64,000 nucleotides of DNA from Sequoia sempervirens (Eukaryota > Streptophyta > Pinopsida > Cupressales > Cupressaceae): positions 186,001-250,000 of the forward strand of contig VDFB02262723.1 of NCBI GenBank assembly GCA_007258455.2, in the 5' to 3' direction. This document shows positions 1 to 11,479 of this stretch, piece after piece; the stretch's first letter is position 1, and every line of letters starts with the position of its first letter. The notes beneath the pieces are model-generated. The model saw only the letters and a program-made list of their open reading frames with translations. It did not search any database and had not been told where the DNA came from. A program made the translations under genes and the position numbers.

Positions 1-961
1 CCCCCCTGGCCTCCTGCGACAGTTTTGTGCTTTAGACTTGGTCAATTTTCATGCATTTTCATCATTTTGAAGGTGATTTTGACCCTACTTCATCTCGCGT
101 TCTCCAACATTCGACAAAACTTCAGAACTGGCTGACAGGATCACTGCGGAGCTGGATTAGTTCTGAACATGAGCTCTTGTAGAGCACTTTTCCTAAAAAT
201 ATCATTTGCTAAGTGAAAAACTTGGGTGCCCCTGGCCTCCAGGGGCGCTTTTTCTCCCAAAGTTAACCATTTTTCAAAATGGCTGAATCTCCACTTAATC
301 CTCGGCTACAGGTTGCTAAGAAGTCCTCTGACCCGGCTGAGATATGCAACGGAAAGCTAGAAGCATCACGAACAGGATGAGTATCTGAGATAACCCAAAC
401 AACTGCATTTGAGGCTCCAAAACCTTGGGCGCCCCTTGCCTCCAAGGGCGCTTTTGATGTTTTCTAACATTTTGACCATGATTAAACCTCATGTTTGACT
501 CCTGATTTCGGCAGTTCAACAACTCAGATTAACTCGCTGACGGATTCGTTGCGAAGCCTGATCAAGTCTGAGACAAACATCCTGGGTATCATTTGATCAA
601 AAAGTTTCATCTGGTACCTCAAAAGGATGGGCGCCCGTGGCCTCTAGGGGCACTTTTTGGCGAGTGTTAGTCAAATTTTCATCAACCTCATTTCTCATTC
701 AATCTCCAGTTTCAGGTGCTAGACAGATCTTCCAGACTGGTTGGTAGGCTCATCACGAAGCTAACAGCATTCCAGAGAAATCTTCTTGGAAGTGACAAAT
801 CTTAGAAAGTTGATCTAGGCCTCTGAAATCTAGGGCGCCCCCGGCCTCCAGGGGCTCTTTTATTTCCAGAGTTAGAATAATTTTGATGATTTTCACCTCG
901 ACGAAAATCCCCTCCATGACGAAGCAACATTTTGAACATATCTCACCATAGAATCTTCGTT
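1..961 (-). mobile_element. A4: 5'-region fragment of an A-family long unit
   Basis: No gene is seen here. Read on the minus strand, the stretch matches the leader arrays of A1 and A2: imperfect units of about 200 bp recur, each carrying a GGGCGCCC-type palindrome followed by a run like AGCTTTCCGTTGC (palindromes near 225, 430, 628 and 835). A similar unit sits near 31090-31340 in A2. The right junction, near 961, abuts minus-strand gypsy protease sequence (G2). No TGTTG terminus is visible there, so this end is truncated or rearranged. The other end runs out of the window. Confidence 0.6.
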
Positions 962-1755
962 GGAACGTCAATGTGATATGGCTGATTTGAATCTGGAGTC
1001 TCCTTAGTTGTGATCAAACACTCTACTGCCCATGCTGTATCACCATGATGAAAGATGCTCTCCATGCGTTTAGCTGACACAACCTTTAGTGCCCTAGTAG
1101 CCATGCCCCTAAGCACCACTCTCCTACCATCTACTGCCTTGAACTTAAGGTCCATGGTCTAAAATTTTTGTGAATATTTTCCAAATCAATGTACCCAATG
1201 AATATCAAGAATGGCATTTGTGTCACCTAAGTCCACCACATAGAAATCATCCGTCACTGTGTAATTGCCCAATGTGATAGGCAACTGCGGAACCCTTCAT
1301 GTTCATGACATGTTATATCCATCCGCTACCATCACATTAAAACCCTCAAACTCCTCTGCTAGTAACCCCTGCTTTGCCACTAAGGCTGCATCAATGAAGT
1401 TGTGGGTGGCCCCACTATCTATCAATATTGTGATATGCTGTCCCTGCAGAACTCCTCTGACCCTGAAGGAGTTAAACCTTGGGGTACCTGACAGGGTAGC
1501 AATAGTGCCACTCTTGCCTTCCTCCTGAGGCTGCTCTTCGTTTGAACTGCTATCCTCATCACCTTGTTCAATCTCACCATCCTCGCTATCCGACACAACT
1601 TCAATGAAATGAACTTTTCCTTTCCCCAAACAATGATGACCAGGTTCCCAGTGCTCCCTGCAATAATAGCATATTTGCTTTCTTCTGCACTCTTGGCGAT
1701 CCTCTTCCTCTTGTTTGCTCCTCTTAGGCCATTCTTTCTGAGCAGGTTTCTTGCC
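962..1755 (-). pseudogene. G2: Ty3/gypsy gag C-terminus and protease, degenerate
   Basis: Reading leftward from T1, the minus strand encodes the end of a gag polyprotein with a CX2CX7HXC zinc knuckle (CYYCREHWEPGHHC), an acidic linker, and an aspartic protease with the catalytic DSG in [13 protein letters not shown]. The protease continues to about 962 (VVLRGMATRALKVVSAKRM), closely resembling the protease of G1. A stop interrupts it near 1303, and reverse transcriptase is missing because A4 replaces it. The gag side continues at 6258-6394 beyond T1. This is a dead fragment of a retrotransposon polyprotein, not a cellular gene. Confidence 0.85.
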
Positions 1756-3426
1756 CTTGTTGTGACGACCAAACTCGTACGTCAAATTTAAAACTTTTGA
1801 AATCAACCTCAATAAATAAGTACAATGCCATTTTGATAAAATTTTCTTTCAAATACATAAACATGATATATCTATTTGCAACTTTAATTATTTCTTTCCA
1901 AAAGAAACTAAAAAGTAAAGAAGAATAAAATACATACATAGCCCGAAGGATTTTGGCACCAATAGAAGTAAGAAGGTCCAAGAGTCCGTCCTATCAAATC
2001 TTGGATCATTGGTCGATCGTTGAGGAGGAGAAACATCACTTGGGCGTTTTTCCGCCAACCACGGACTTATAATGCGGTCCCCCGCACGATCATTTTACAA
2101 TGAACGGCCCTCCCTTCGAAGAAGAGATTGGTGGGGTATCCTTTAACGATTACCAACTGAGCATAGTGTTGTGATCCTACATAACTAGCTCTTGTGCAAA
2201 TGGCAACTGGTGAACTAGTATGTGTTTCGGGATCACGGTGAACTGACAGTGTAGTACTTTAACTAAATGGTTCCTTACACTACTTTGGCCATAGTGTTTA
2301 CATTCAATAAAGAACGTAGCTCATTTGTCACATACACTAGCCAGGGTCGATTTGACTTAAGGCTTCCTTACTTCTACGCGTAGGTTAGTCTATCGGGGTA
2401 GTCCGTACCCTAGACGTCCTACATCAAGCTAACTACTAGAAAGGAGGACAGTCTTAACAAGTACTCACAACTATCTCCCTTCTGTAGACATATTCATCCT
2501 AGGAGCTTCATTAACTTAACTAAGTTAATCTACAACTAGTTGTGATCGGTAACTTATCAAACCCCTTAATTCATTCCCTAGTATTAAATAGCTATATGAA
2601 AACATACACTCCTTATATGGAGTCAATACAAATAAAGCATTTTACTTCTTAGTGCATCTGTTAATCCTAGTGTAATCCGTACACCAAGAGCTAATAGTAA
2701 TAAACATGCAATAACTTTCCTATTTCACAAATTTTCCCCTTGTTTAAAGAACCACAACAATTCTATCATTAAAGCCATTCTTTTAGACATTCATTTCAAG
2801 TATAATGTATAGAACAATCTTCATTCCCTATTCTTTTTCAATCAAAAGATACGAAAACAGGCTTTCATTTGGGAACTCTTCTACCATAAAAGAAGAATAG
2901 CAGATTCAGGATTAAAAGTAAGAAGAGATTAGCATGCCTGGCAAGAGCTTTCCACAGGTGCTGAACTAGTGTGAGTTTGCTTCACCTTTAGCCTCCAGCC
3001 AAGGACTTCCAGCCAGCACTGTTATTGTACTCTTAATATAATTGACGTTAATCTCAGTCTATTACTTTCCAAAATCTCTGTCAATGTAACTAAACTCTTA
3101 CTCAGAAATGGTGAATACTCTCATAGCAATAGTGAATACTCTCACAGTGGAATAAAACTCACTCTTAACAAAATAAAACTCACTCACAAAAAAATGATGT
3201 ACTCTCAGAAATTTCTTATAACTCTCTTGAAAAGAACAAAACTCGAATTCCAATTTCGTGTATTGAAGAATGAGCAAAGCAGTCTTTATATAGTTTTAGA
3301 AACTCAACAAATTCCTCTTCCTAAGGCGTCCAAGCTGCCAGCAGGGTTTAGAAAAGTTCAAACAAGAGATGTGGCGACTCCTCAAGAAGTTTTCGACCTT
3401 CTTTTGATGACAGCAATGAAGAACAG

Positions 3427-4738
3427 TGTCATGTCCCCCAAAATTGTAATATGAAACGTTAAAATACGAATAACAAAACTCAATAAATATCAAAATATAA
3501 ATATAAGTAAATTACAATTCAAATATTATTATTATAACTATCCTAGATTATATTATAATTATAACGCCATTATCATAATGGATAAACTACTAATTATTAA
3601 TAGAGATAATATTATAATTATAAATATAAAATTGATAATACAAAATGAATTGTAATCACAATCATTATAATATGTAATTACTAAAAAGATAAAAGAAGAA
3701 AACCAATACAAAAATCATAAACATAATTACCAATAAATATTAAGACTTTAATATTAATAATTCTGACCAAGACCATCAAACCTCTAAGAGGCACATTTTC
3801 TCAGCCCAGCGATCCCTATCCTCAAAGTAAGCAATCAAAAAACAAGACTAATCTGACATACTCAATAGTAAACAATTATTAAGGTATCGGTCAAAGGTAG
3901 TGATGCCTCCTAAAACAGCAAACTTTAGACGCATTAAAACAACGATTAGCAAGTGATGCGACTCTTCCAAAAAGGTATTGTTCAGGACAGCGATTGGGCT
4001 AAAGGTCACGTCCCAGCAGAAGACTATATGAATATTTAAGGGAAGACATATCCAAGACAGAAGGGCATCATGGCAGGAGAAGAAAGAGAGATATGGTGGA
4101 AAAAGGCAGAAAGGTAAGTAACTGCAGACCGATCAAGGAAGAATATATATATGATAAATATATGTTTAATATATATAAAGTAATGGTTGGTGTTTGACAT
4201 ATATGATTAATATATATATATATATATATTAAATATAAATGTTTTCTGTATATATAATTCATATGCTGATAAATATATTTTTGGTAATTGGTAAGTATAT
4301 ATATATATTGAGACTCATAAATGCCTCATAAGTGGTGGATGCATACAATATATACATATAATATATATCTATAATATATTATTCACGATTATCCAATAAT
4401 GATGCTTGCAGCAATTATTGAGCCTTGTAAGTAATAGTGACTCTATTCATTCACTATAATTGATAAATGGTATAGTAGAATTCCTTCTATGGGATCTTGA
4501 AAGATGTTAATATCTATTCTGATGTATTTATGAAATATATGATTTAGAATCATTCATAGTGAGTGATAAGGAGGAAACGAATAAACCTTTGACAAGAACG
4601 AAATATTTATATCATCTTTGATCTTATTAGAAGTTATTACTGGAATTCTTTGATCTCTAACGTTCTAATGTCTCTTTGAGAAACACTTGGAATGCAAAAT
4701 TCGGGTTAAAGTGATTCCACTAGAAAGGGAACATTACA
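3427..4738 (-). mobile_element. S1: short LTR-like element nested in T1
   Basis: The ends are TGTCATGTCCCCC and GGGAACATTACA, with the perfect duplication AACAG (3422-3426 and 4739-4743). The two ends are near-inverted copies of each other. Read on the minus strand the unit starts TGTAATGTTCCC, like several plus-strand LTRs in this window, so minus orientation is assumed. The interior of about 1.3 kb is very AT-rich with no credible ORF. S2 (48293-50241) is a relative with the same ends. Confidence 0.8.
4140..4390. repeat. AT-rich simple repeat
   Basis: Long runs of (AT)n and TATATAAT-type sequence inside S1, including a block of about 20 bp of pure TA near 4210-4230. This is low-complexity sequence with no gene content. 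Confidence 0.85.
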
Positions 4739-5279
4739 AACAGTTCATTTCGCACGTGCTACAATCCAAAAACGTGACACGTACAGGTATAGGTGCGATT
4801 TAACAGGTAAAGATAAGTGAAGATTAATGCAAAGACAAAGTCCCTCATCAAATGGCGTCCACATTTCCCAGTTTTCTGGCTGCAATCGACTTCTTTTTAG
4901 CCGTGTTCAGTTAACTTGGCCATGGTCGCGCGATTCTATAGGCGCCATTTTCATTTTCATACGTCATTTCCATTTTTCATAGGTATGAACTCTTAAAAAC
5001 GTATTTTTTTTTCCTCTTTTCAAATGTTCTCAGCAATTATTTCGATTTTACTTTGATTTAAATATTTCAAACAAAAGGCTCGATTTCCTTATGTTGAGTT
5101 TTACATTTTCCCATAGTCAAGTTTTCAAAATATTTCACCATTGATAAAAGATTTAAATCCTTTAACTCTATTACTTTTGAGTTCCATATTTATTCTCTTG
5201 AATATTTACAAGTTTCTTCACTTTATTCGATTTTCAATCCACTATCACAAAATAACCCTCATTTATATTTTATAGTATA

Positions 5280-5720
5280 TGTATTTAATTAAGTGTTAAT
5301 ATGTTTATATATATAAATATATATATATTTTCCGATATTAATATCGTAACATATATATTTATATACATGCACATATTACCTTAATATTAATACATATATT
5401 TTAAATATATATAAATATTTACACCTATATTTATGTATTTATGTATATATCATAAAATATAATCCCATCATTGATATATACATTTATACATAAATATATA
5501 CGTAAATTTACTAGACCGTAATATTAAAATATTGTTTTCACCTCAGACATCAGGCGAAATGTGTGCATATATACTCTTGTGTCTACGTATGTATGCGTAT
5601 ATACATGTCGACACATGTGTATGAGCATATCCGTCTGCTTAACGTACACATGTATTGATATGTCTGTACATATAGATACGTGTACACAATGTATACATGT
5701 ATGTACGTACCCATTCAACT
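5280..5720. repeat. AT-rich, then alternating purine-pyrimidine low-complexity tract
   Basis: 5280-5470 is TATA/ATAT-rich. 5555-5715 is a stretch of alternating purine-pyrimidine steps such as TATGTGTGCATATATAC and ACATGTGTATG. The minus-strand reading frame across it (rich in H, V, C, Y) is a by-product of this composition and not a gene. Confidence 0.7.
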
Positions 5721-6257
5721 TTTAACACACATCATTCATACAAGGGTCATGGTATAGCAAGTCTGACATTAAACAATCATAACTCCTAAGCACAAAGAAG
5801 TGAATCCGGACTCCTAATGTCAATAAACAAGCCTATGGATGACTTATCCTTAACTCGACAAACTGACTTAGCTTACTCAGTCTATAGTATGTGTGTGTAT
5901 GCTCAATTGGTACCTGTTACTGTTTACCCGACCAAGCTCCTCCCCGAGTGATATCTCTCCTCTGCCTCGAGCAATGAACCTGTTTCCTGCACATCATGAC
6001 ACGACAACGGGAGTCATTTGCTCAAAACAAGGCAGTATATATAAAACATCATTAAAAGTTAGAATAATATTATTCCATAACTTATATGCTACATTCATTC
6101 AAGAATTACATCAATGGAAGTATCAAACAAATGAGACAATCATTAGGACATATTCAATTGATCACAAGAACAATATGTTTTATTCATCTAAAAGATTCAA
6201 ACATTACAATGCACTTCCTATGCAGTAGTAACTATACAATCGGGGTGTAACACTTGT

Positions 6258-6394
6258 CTTTCTAAGAGGAAGAACTGTTAGGTAGATATTTGTTCTTTTG
6301 ATTGCCTGAGAACTTGTTCTTTTGATTGCTAGACTCCATGTCTCTAGCTTTCTTGATTGCCTCCTGTAATGAAGTAGGGTTGAGAGCTGGAGAT
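6258..6394 (-). pseudogene. G2: gypsy gag fragment, 5' side of the T1 insertion
   Basis: The minus strand encodes NPTSLQEAIKKARDME followed by an Asn/Lys-rich stretch. This matches the G1 gag segment DPPSLQEAMKKARN just upstream of the zinc knuckle. It is the direct continuation of the gag fragment ending at 1755, after removal of T1 and one CTTGT copy. The rest of gag is cut off at 6394, where A-family sequence begins. Confidence 0.8.
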
Positions 6395-8175
6395 CACCTT
6401 AGTTACGTTCAGGCTCAATTCAAATCCGGTCAAAGCAATCGAAAGAAGTTTTAGGGTTGGGAAAGCTGGAGATCACTTCAGTTATGTTCAGGCTCTTCAA
6501 TGAATCCATCATTTAGTGCCAAGGATCAGTCAAACAGCGGAAAACACAGATCGAATGGAGGAAGTTTGCAAGAAACGTAGAAAGTCAAAGAAAAATTGAA
6601 AATATCAAAAATTTGGCAAACTCTGGAGAACCCAGGCGCCCCTTTTCAAGGAGGGCCCCCAACTTCTCAACACTTAGAATATTTTTCGCGTTTTTTAGAA
6701 AACGTTCAAACTCCATCAACTCAGTTCCGTCTCTCGGAAAATTAGTCAAATGCAGTGATGGAGGCTAGCAAAGGGTACAATTCATCTCAGATATGATCAG
6801 GCTTGCCAAATTGACTGACTTCTAGACTCTGTTATTCACAGGCTTCTCGTAAACGAAGATCAAATAGGGGTCATTGGCTTCACGCGAAACGGAGCAAAGC
6901 AAAATTTGAAAATCATTAAAATTTGTCTAAGGCTAGGATGCTTGGGTGCCCCTGGCCAAGAAGGGTGCCCAAGGTTTCATGCCTTGGAATTTTTTTTGAT
7001 TCCGACATGCCTTCTTCCATTTAAGTTTCCGCCAGTAGTTTCAAGCACGTGCAATCATAATCAAATGATGTCGGATGCCGGTATGAAGCTGGGAATCACT
7101 TTAGCAATGGTCAAATATGATTTTGGTCAAACAGATTTTATTATTTGGCAGTATTAGATTCCCAGCCCATCGAAGTTGGAGGTAGGTCTCGCCGGGAGCA
7201 GAAACAAGCAAAGATTGAAAAATGTGAAAAATGGCTAAGTCTAGAGAAGCTAAGCGCCCTTGTCCAGTTAGCACTCTCAAGTGTTCATGCCTTTGCCATT
7301 TTTCAGTTTTTGTCATCCCTCATTCGAAAAAGTATCTACATTCAATGTTTTTGTTTCTGGATTGACTTCAAAGTTTTAAAGCTTGGAGAAGAAAGCACTT
7401 TTTCGTCCTCGAACTCTATTCAGGAAGGCTTTTGGCATTCATTATTCACATCTTGCAGGTTGGCGTCAAGAGGAGGAAAGATAGAATTTTTTTCATATCA
7501 AAATTTGGAGGCTAAAACGCAGTTCTTTTCCAGTGTTCTTTGTGGATTCGAGATTGGGAAGCACAGAGGCACGCTTTTGCATTGTCCAATCTTCTAGGGC
7601 ATCACATTTTAGAGAAAGATGGTCATCTTTTTCAATTTTCATCGATCTGGGTCCACTTGCTTTTTATTCCTCTTGAAGATTGGAAAATTTAATATTTTCA
7701 AGAATTTGTTTTTTTCACACTTTTTCTGAAAACCATCAGCTTTTTGAAAATTTGATCAACTGGGTCTCTTCAAAACGTGATTCTCTACAAAACCTAGGTA
7801 TCAGGTTTTTTCGAGAATCTGCTTTTTTGGAGAAAAATCAGCAACTTTTTTTTAGAAGTTTGTACAAAACTTTTCTAAACATAGGCGTGTTCACAGTCAA
7901 AATTCAAGTTTTTAAACATGCAGTATACTCCAATTGAAATCAGGAAAAAATCAACTTTTTGGCGAAGATTGAGTCATCTTTTGGGGCAGCGATGTTTTCT
8001 AAGAATAGAACTCTAAAAGCAGCAGTTAACTTGATGCCTTTTCCAAGTTAAACTTGCTATTCACATTCATGCTTATCTATTCTTTGTGAAATAGAAAAAT
8101 CAAATTGTAATAGTTGGAACTTTCCCTGCTTTTAAATCGGCTTAATTGATTTTAGCAGGTTGTTAGTTAGTTGTC
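6395..8175 (+). mobile_element. A3 (left part): A-family unit interrupted by G1
   Basis: From about 6570 the sequence resembles the A2 leader (for example the AAAATTTGGCAAACTCTGGAG region) and has degenerate GGCGCCC palindromes near 6632, 6950 and 7253. The first 150 bp contain a direct repeat of a GGAGATCAC...GTTCAGGCTC block (6398 and 6468). The expected TGTTGT start is absent, so the left end is truncated or rearranged. The unit resumes at 24042 after G1. ORFs of up to 150 codons in this stretch have no counterpart in A1 or A2 and are not credible genes. Confidence 0.6.
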
Positions 8176-10022
8176 TGTAATGTCCCCTTCTCGAGCATGA
8201 TCTTTTTTGTTGACCGTTGGCCTATTCTGGAGACCCGTAGGCTACTCGGGGGTGAAAATTAGGGTTTCATGGTTGGTGGTTTCTTTTGCTCACGGATTGG
8301 TGATTGAACTGCGGATTCCTCCTGGGTTCTTCGTGAGCTTTGCGGTGATGTGATTCTCTTGGCATTCTGAGCACTTTCATGAATTTACTATTTTTAGTAA
8401 ATTCTATTTCTGGCAGTAGTCCTGTTGGTTTCGGCACAGTTGGCTTTCTACTTCAGACTGTTCAGTTGGCTTATTCATTTTTGGCTTGGGGGCACAATTG
8501 GAGAGATAAGTTCGAATTATTTTAATAAAGTCATGTATTAATGTTATATTTTGCTGTTGACCCCCCCCCTTAGCCTAGTGATTGAACTTAAGTTGTTTTA
8601 AAAGGTGGTCTTTATGGGTGGCGCCTCATGTTGATGATTTAATATTTTTTTAAGGTCAAAAAACAATGCTTTAAAAGTGGACGCCTATCTTTTGGTGGAG
8701 ATTATTTTAAATTAAAAGTCAAATTTCCTTGAAGAAAAAGGGACGCCATCTTTGGAGGGAAAAGGAGTTACTTCAAATTTGAAAAGTAGGGGTTTCTAGA
8801 AGCTTCTAGAGGGTCTTCACTCAGTTATAAAAGGAGGTCTTGGTCTTCATTTGGATTATTTGATATCTTGAGTAATGTTATGCTGCCGAAATGGTTTTGG
8901 ACTGCTTCGAGGAATGAATGCCTCCTAGCTTGGCTCGACTTCGTGCTTGTGAGATAGCACCTAGTGGAGAGGTTTGCTTGCTTTTGAGTGATTTTGTAGT
9001 GAGTTTGCTTTGTAGCTGTTATCTCTTTATTGTAATCCTTATATTTGAAAAAATAATCAAAAAATTTGGAGTTGCTGGTTTGTGTTGCAGATTAGAGTTT
9101 TGCCTCATAAGTTTTTGTGTGATTTTATTCTAGTTCTGGGTAGTTTACCCATGCATTTGCTAGGCAAGGGCGCCCCTTTCAGTGAAGTTTGAGAATTTTT
9201 GAAGAAGTCTACAATTTACTAAGGCAAAATCGCCCCACCTTGCAGCCGTACCATCTGGAGTTGTCTTGGGAATTGTGTCAAAAAATATTAAGGGAATTTT
9301 GTGGGGGTTTTTCTATCCAAGCTTGGTCGCCATCCTTCTAAGGGTGCTTTGCATTTGATTTCATGTCAATAGGGTTAGAAATGAGTGAGTTATGAGCATT
9401 TTGATAGGAGTCTATGTTGCTGGTCTGTCATATTAGACTTGAGAAAATTGTGTATGAGTGAAGGGTGGGTGTTAGGAGTTCATGTTTGATCTAGTGGATG
9501 ACATATTTACCATTGCAACACTTTGTGGAGCTCTAATCCTTCATCTTGCGGGCATTCTTCAATATATTGTAAGCTGCACAATAGTACTGTCAGCATCTCT
9601 TCTAAATCTTGTTTTAATGCTTTGTAATTGCCCACCGAATAAGTGGGAGAGGCTGGCTTGCCGCCTGTTTACTTGAATTGCATTGTAATATCTTATATCT
9701 CCGCCATATGGTCGCCTCATCTCCATTCCGGATTGAGTAGCACATACTTGGTGTTGAGTTGTTTTCAGTATTGCAATAGATAGGGATCCTTTGACCATAT
9801 GCTCGTCATTCGCCGACGCATTTCTTGGTTAGAGTTCTTGTATCAGCATTTCCTTTAAGATCCTCTGACCAATGCTCACACCTTGCCCACATCGGGATCC
9901 TGGTGTACATTCTGGTTAGAGTTGCTTCAGCATCGTTTTGGTTTAGAGCTAACCCTAACGATTGTGTATTGCTCTGCTTATTGCAATTGAAAATTTGAAA
10001 AAATTTGGCTCGGTATATTTCA
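8176..10022 (+). repeat. G1 5' LTR
   Basis: Starts TGTAATGTCCCC and ends GGTATATTTCA, 1,847 bp. It differs from the 3' LTR by about 27 substitutions by hand count (about 1.5%), nearly all transitions, plus one base in a C-run and one 21-bp indel near 23425. It contains an imperfect palindrome TTTACTATTTTTAGTAAA at 8384-8401. Confidence 0.95.
8826..8832 (+). promoter_or_regulatory. Probable TATA box of the G1 5' LTR
   Basis: TATAAAA followed by GGAGG, about 650 bp into the LTR. The same motif is at 22824 in the 3' LTR and equivalent TATA boxes are found in the related solo LTRs. It would mark the U3/R boundary about 30 bp downstream. Confidence 0.6.
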
Positions 10023-10023
10023 G

Positions 10024-10039
10024 TGGTATCAGAACCATG
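10024..10039 (+). other. G1 primer-binding site
   Basis: TGGTATCAGAACCATG begins two bases after the LTR end. It resembles the plant initiator-methionine tRNA 3' end complement (TGGTATCAGAGC), the usual primer for gypsy and copia elements. Confidence 0.85.
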
Positions 10040-10069
10040 CATCCTGCCATCCTGTGAAACAAGCCTTCT

Positions 10070-11458
10070 ATGAGTGACAGAGAAGAAAGGTACTTAGCAA
10101 GGGTATACAGGAGGGATACAGGTCAGAAACAGCTCTATCAGGTTCCAGAAGGTTAGACAGCATCAAAGGTTTTGAGGGCTCATTGGGAGCCTTCTCAGGA
10201 AATAGAAATGGGGGATAATGAAAGGACTTCAGGTGGTAATGAGAGAATTTTGGGCAACAGGAATGACAGTGGGAAGAGTAAAGAAAGATCACCAAGTTCG
10301 GGACAAAGGTTCGAGAGGAAGATGGATGCCCTAATGGACATGGTATCTTTCATGATGGGGAAAATGGGTTAGAACCCAATTCCACAAAACAATATAGGGC
10401 ACACAGGAGAACACAGTGCCTCCAACTAGCATAATGATCACATAGTTCAGCCTACTTCTAACAACACCTACATCTCTTCTAGGCCATTCAAACCAACATT
10501 TCTAGCACCAACAAACCCTCGACCTAACCCTGAAGAAAATGCATCATTTGTGGAACAGTTGAGGATTGGCTGTACTAAGTATGATACTCTCCCTGATGAA
10601 GTCAAGCTAGACATGTCTTTCAGCGATTTCATGGACCTTAGAAGGAAGAATAAGGGACAAGGAAGACACCATGAATATAGGGAAACATCTATGCAGAGGG
10701 ATTTGTATCAAGCTATCAACAAGGTTACACTTCCACACTTTGACAGAAGTGATAATAGTTCAGCTTGAGCTTGGATACAGAAGCTAGACAACTATCTAGC
10801 CCTTAGACCCATGGCAGAAGAGGAGGCGATTAAGTTCGCTACGCTGCACCTAGACGGGGTGGCACATGAATGGTGGTACCATGGCTTAGTCACCTTGGGA
10901 CATTGGTCTATCACTACCTATGATGAGTTTGCCAATAGACTCATAGAAAGATTTGAGAAGAAAGATCCAGAAGTGCATTTCAGGGAGTTGGCACAGTTAA
11001 AGCAGTATGGCACAGTGGATGCCTACATAGCAGAGTTTCAAAGGCTTTCAGTGATGGTCACTGGAATCATGGAGAGACAGTTGGTGATCCTATTCAGTGA
11101 AGGACTGATGGAACCACTCAAGGGTTGGATTAAAACTTTTGATCCACCCTCCTTACAAGAGGCAATGAAGAAAGCAAGGAATATGGAGTGGGCTGCTCCT
11201 AAATCAAAATTTCATTCCAAGCCATCATTTCACAAGAAGGACAAAGGAAAGAGACCTCACCATAAGGAATTCAAACAGCAAAAACCTCATGTCACAAGGT
11301 TGGATCCAAAGACTCTCAACGAACTCCGAAAAAAGGGGTTATGTTTCCGTTGTAGGGAAAAATGGTCCCAAGATCATGTTTGCCCAAAGGGAGTCAAGTT
11401 TCATCAAATTGAATACTATTCAGCTGAAGAAAGCAATTCTGATTTTTCAGATCAGTAG
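10070..11458 (+). pseudogene. G1 gag polyprotein, several in-frame stops
   Basis: The frame starts with ATG at 10070 (MSDREERYLAR), about 30 bp past the primer-binding site. It runs through the capsid-like region (WWYHGLVTLGHWSITTYDEF, then FEKKDPEVHFRELAQLKQ around 10870-11010) to a zinc knuckle CFRCREKWSQDHVC at about 11343-11384 and an acidic tail. Stops lie in the same frame at 10154, 10370, 10427, 10766 and 11456 without any frame change, so point mutation rather than rearrangement has killed it. Gag would package the element RNA in cytoplasmic particles. It is continuous in frame with pol, as in many plant chromoviruses. Confidence 0.9.
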
Positions 11459-11479
11459 TCTGATTTTGAGGACAGCGAA

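Larger units (their letters stand above)
1761..6252. mobile_element. T1: LTR-like insertion (probable solo LTR) in G2 gag
   Basis: The unit starts TGTGACGACC and ends GGGGTGTAACA, and is flanked by the perfect 5-bp duplication CTTGT (1756-1760 and 6253-6257). Gypsy gag coding sequence lies on both sides, which confirms the insertion. It has no gag or pol of its own and no internal copy of its ends. About 3.2 kb remains after removing nested S1. Read on the minus strand it begins TGTTACACCCC, a common LTR start, with a TATA-like TTTTATATATA around 6035-6050, so minus orientation is likely. The short ORFs inside look random. Confidence 0.8.

Noticed and set aside
3194..3454. 86-codon ORF in T1
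   Set aside because: It crosses the S1 insertion boundary at 3427 and lacks any motif.
7145..7597. 150-codon open reading frame in A3
   Set aside because: No recognisable motif, no counterpart in A1 or A2 at the same place, low-complexity Phe/Ser-rich composition from AT-rich DNA.
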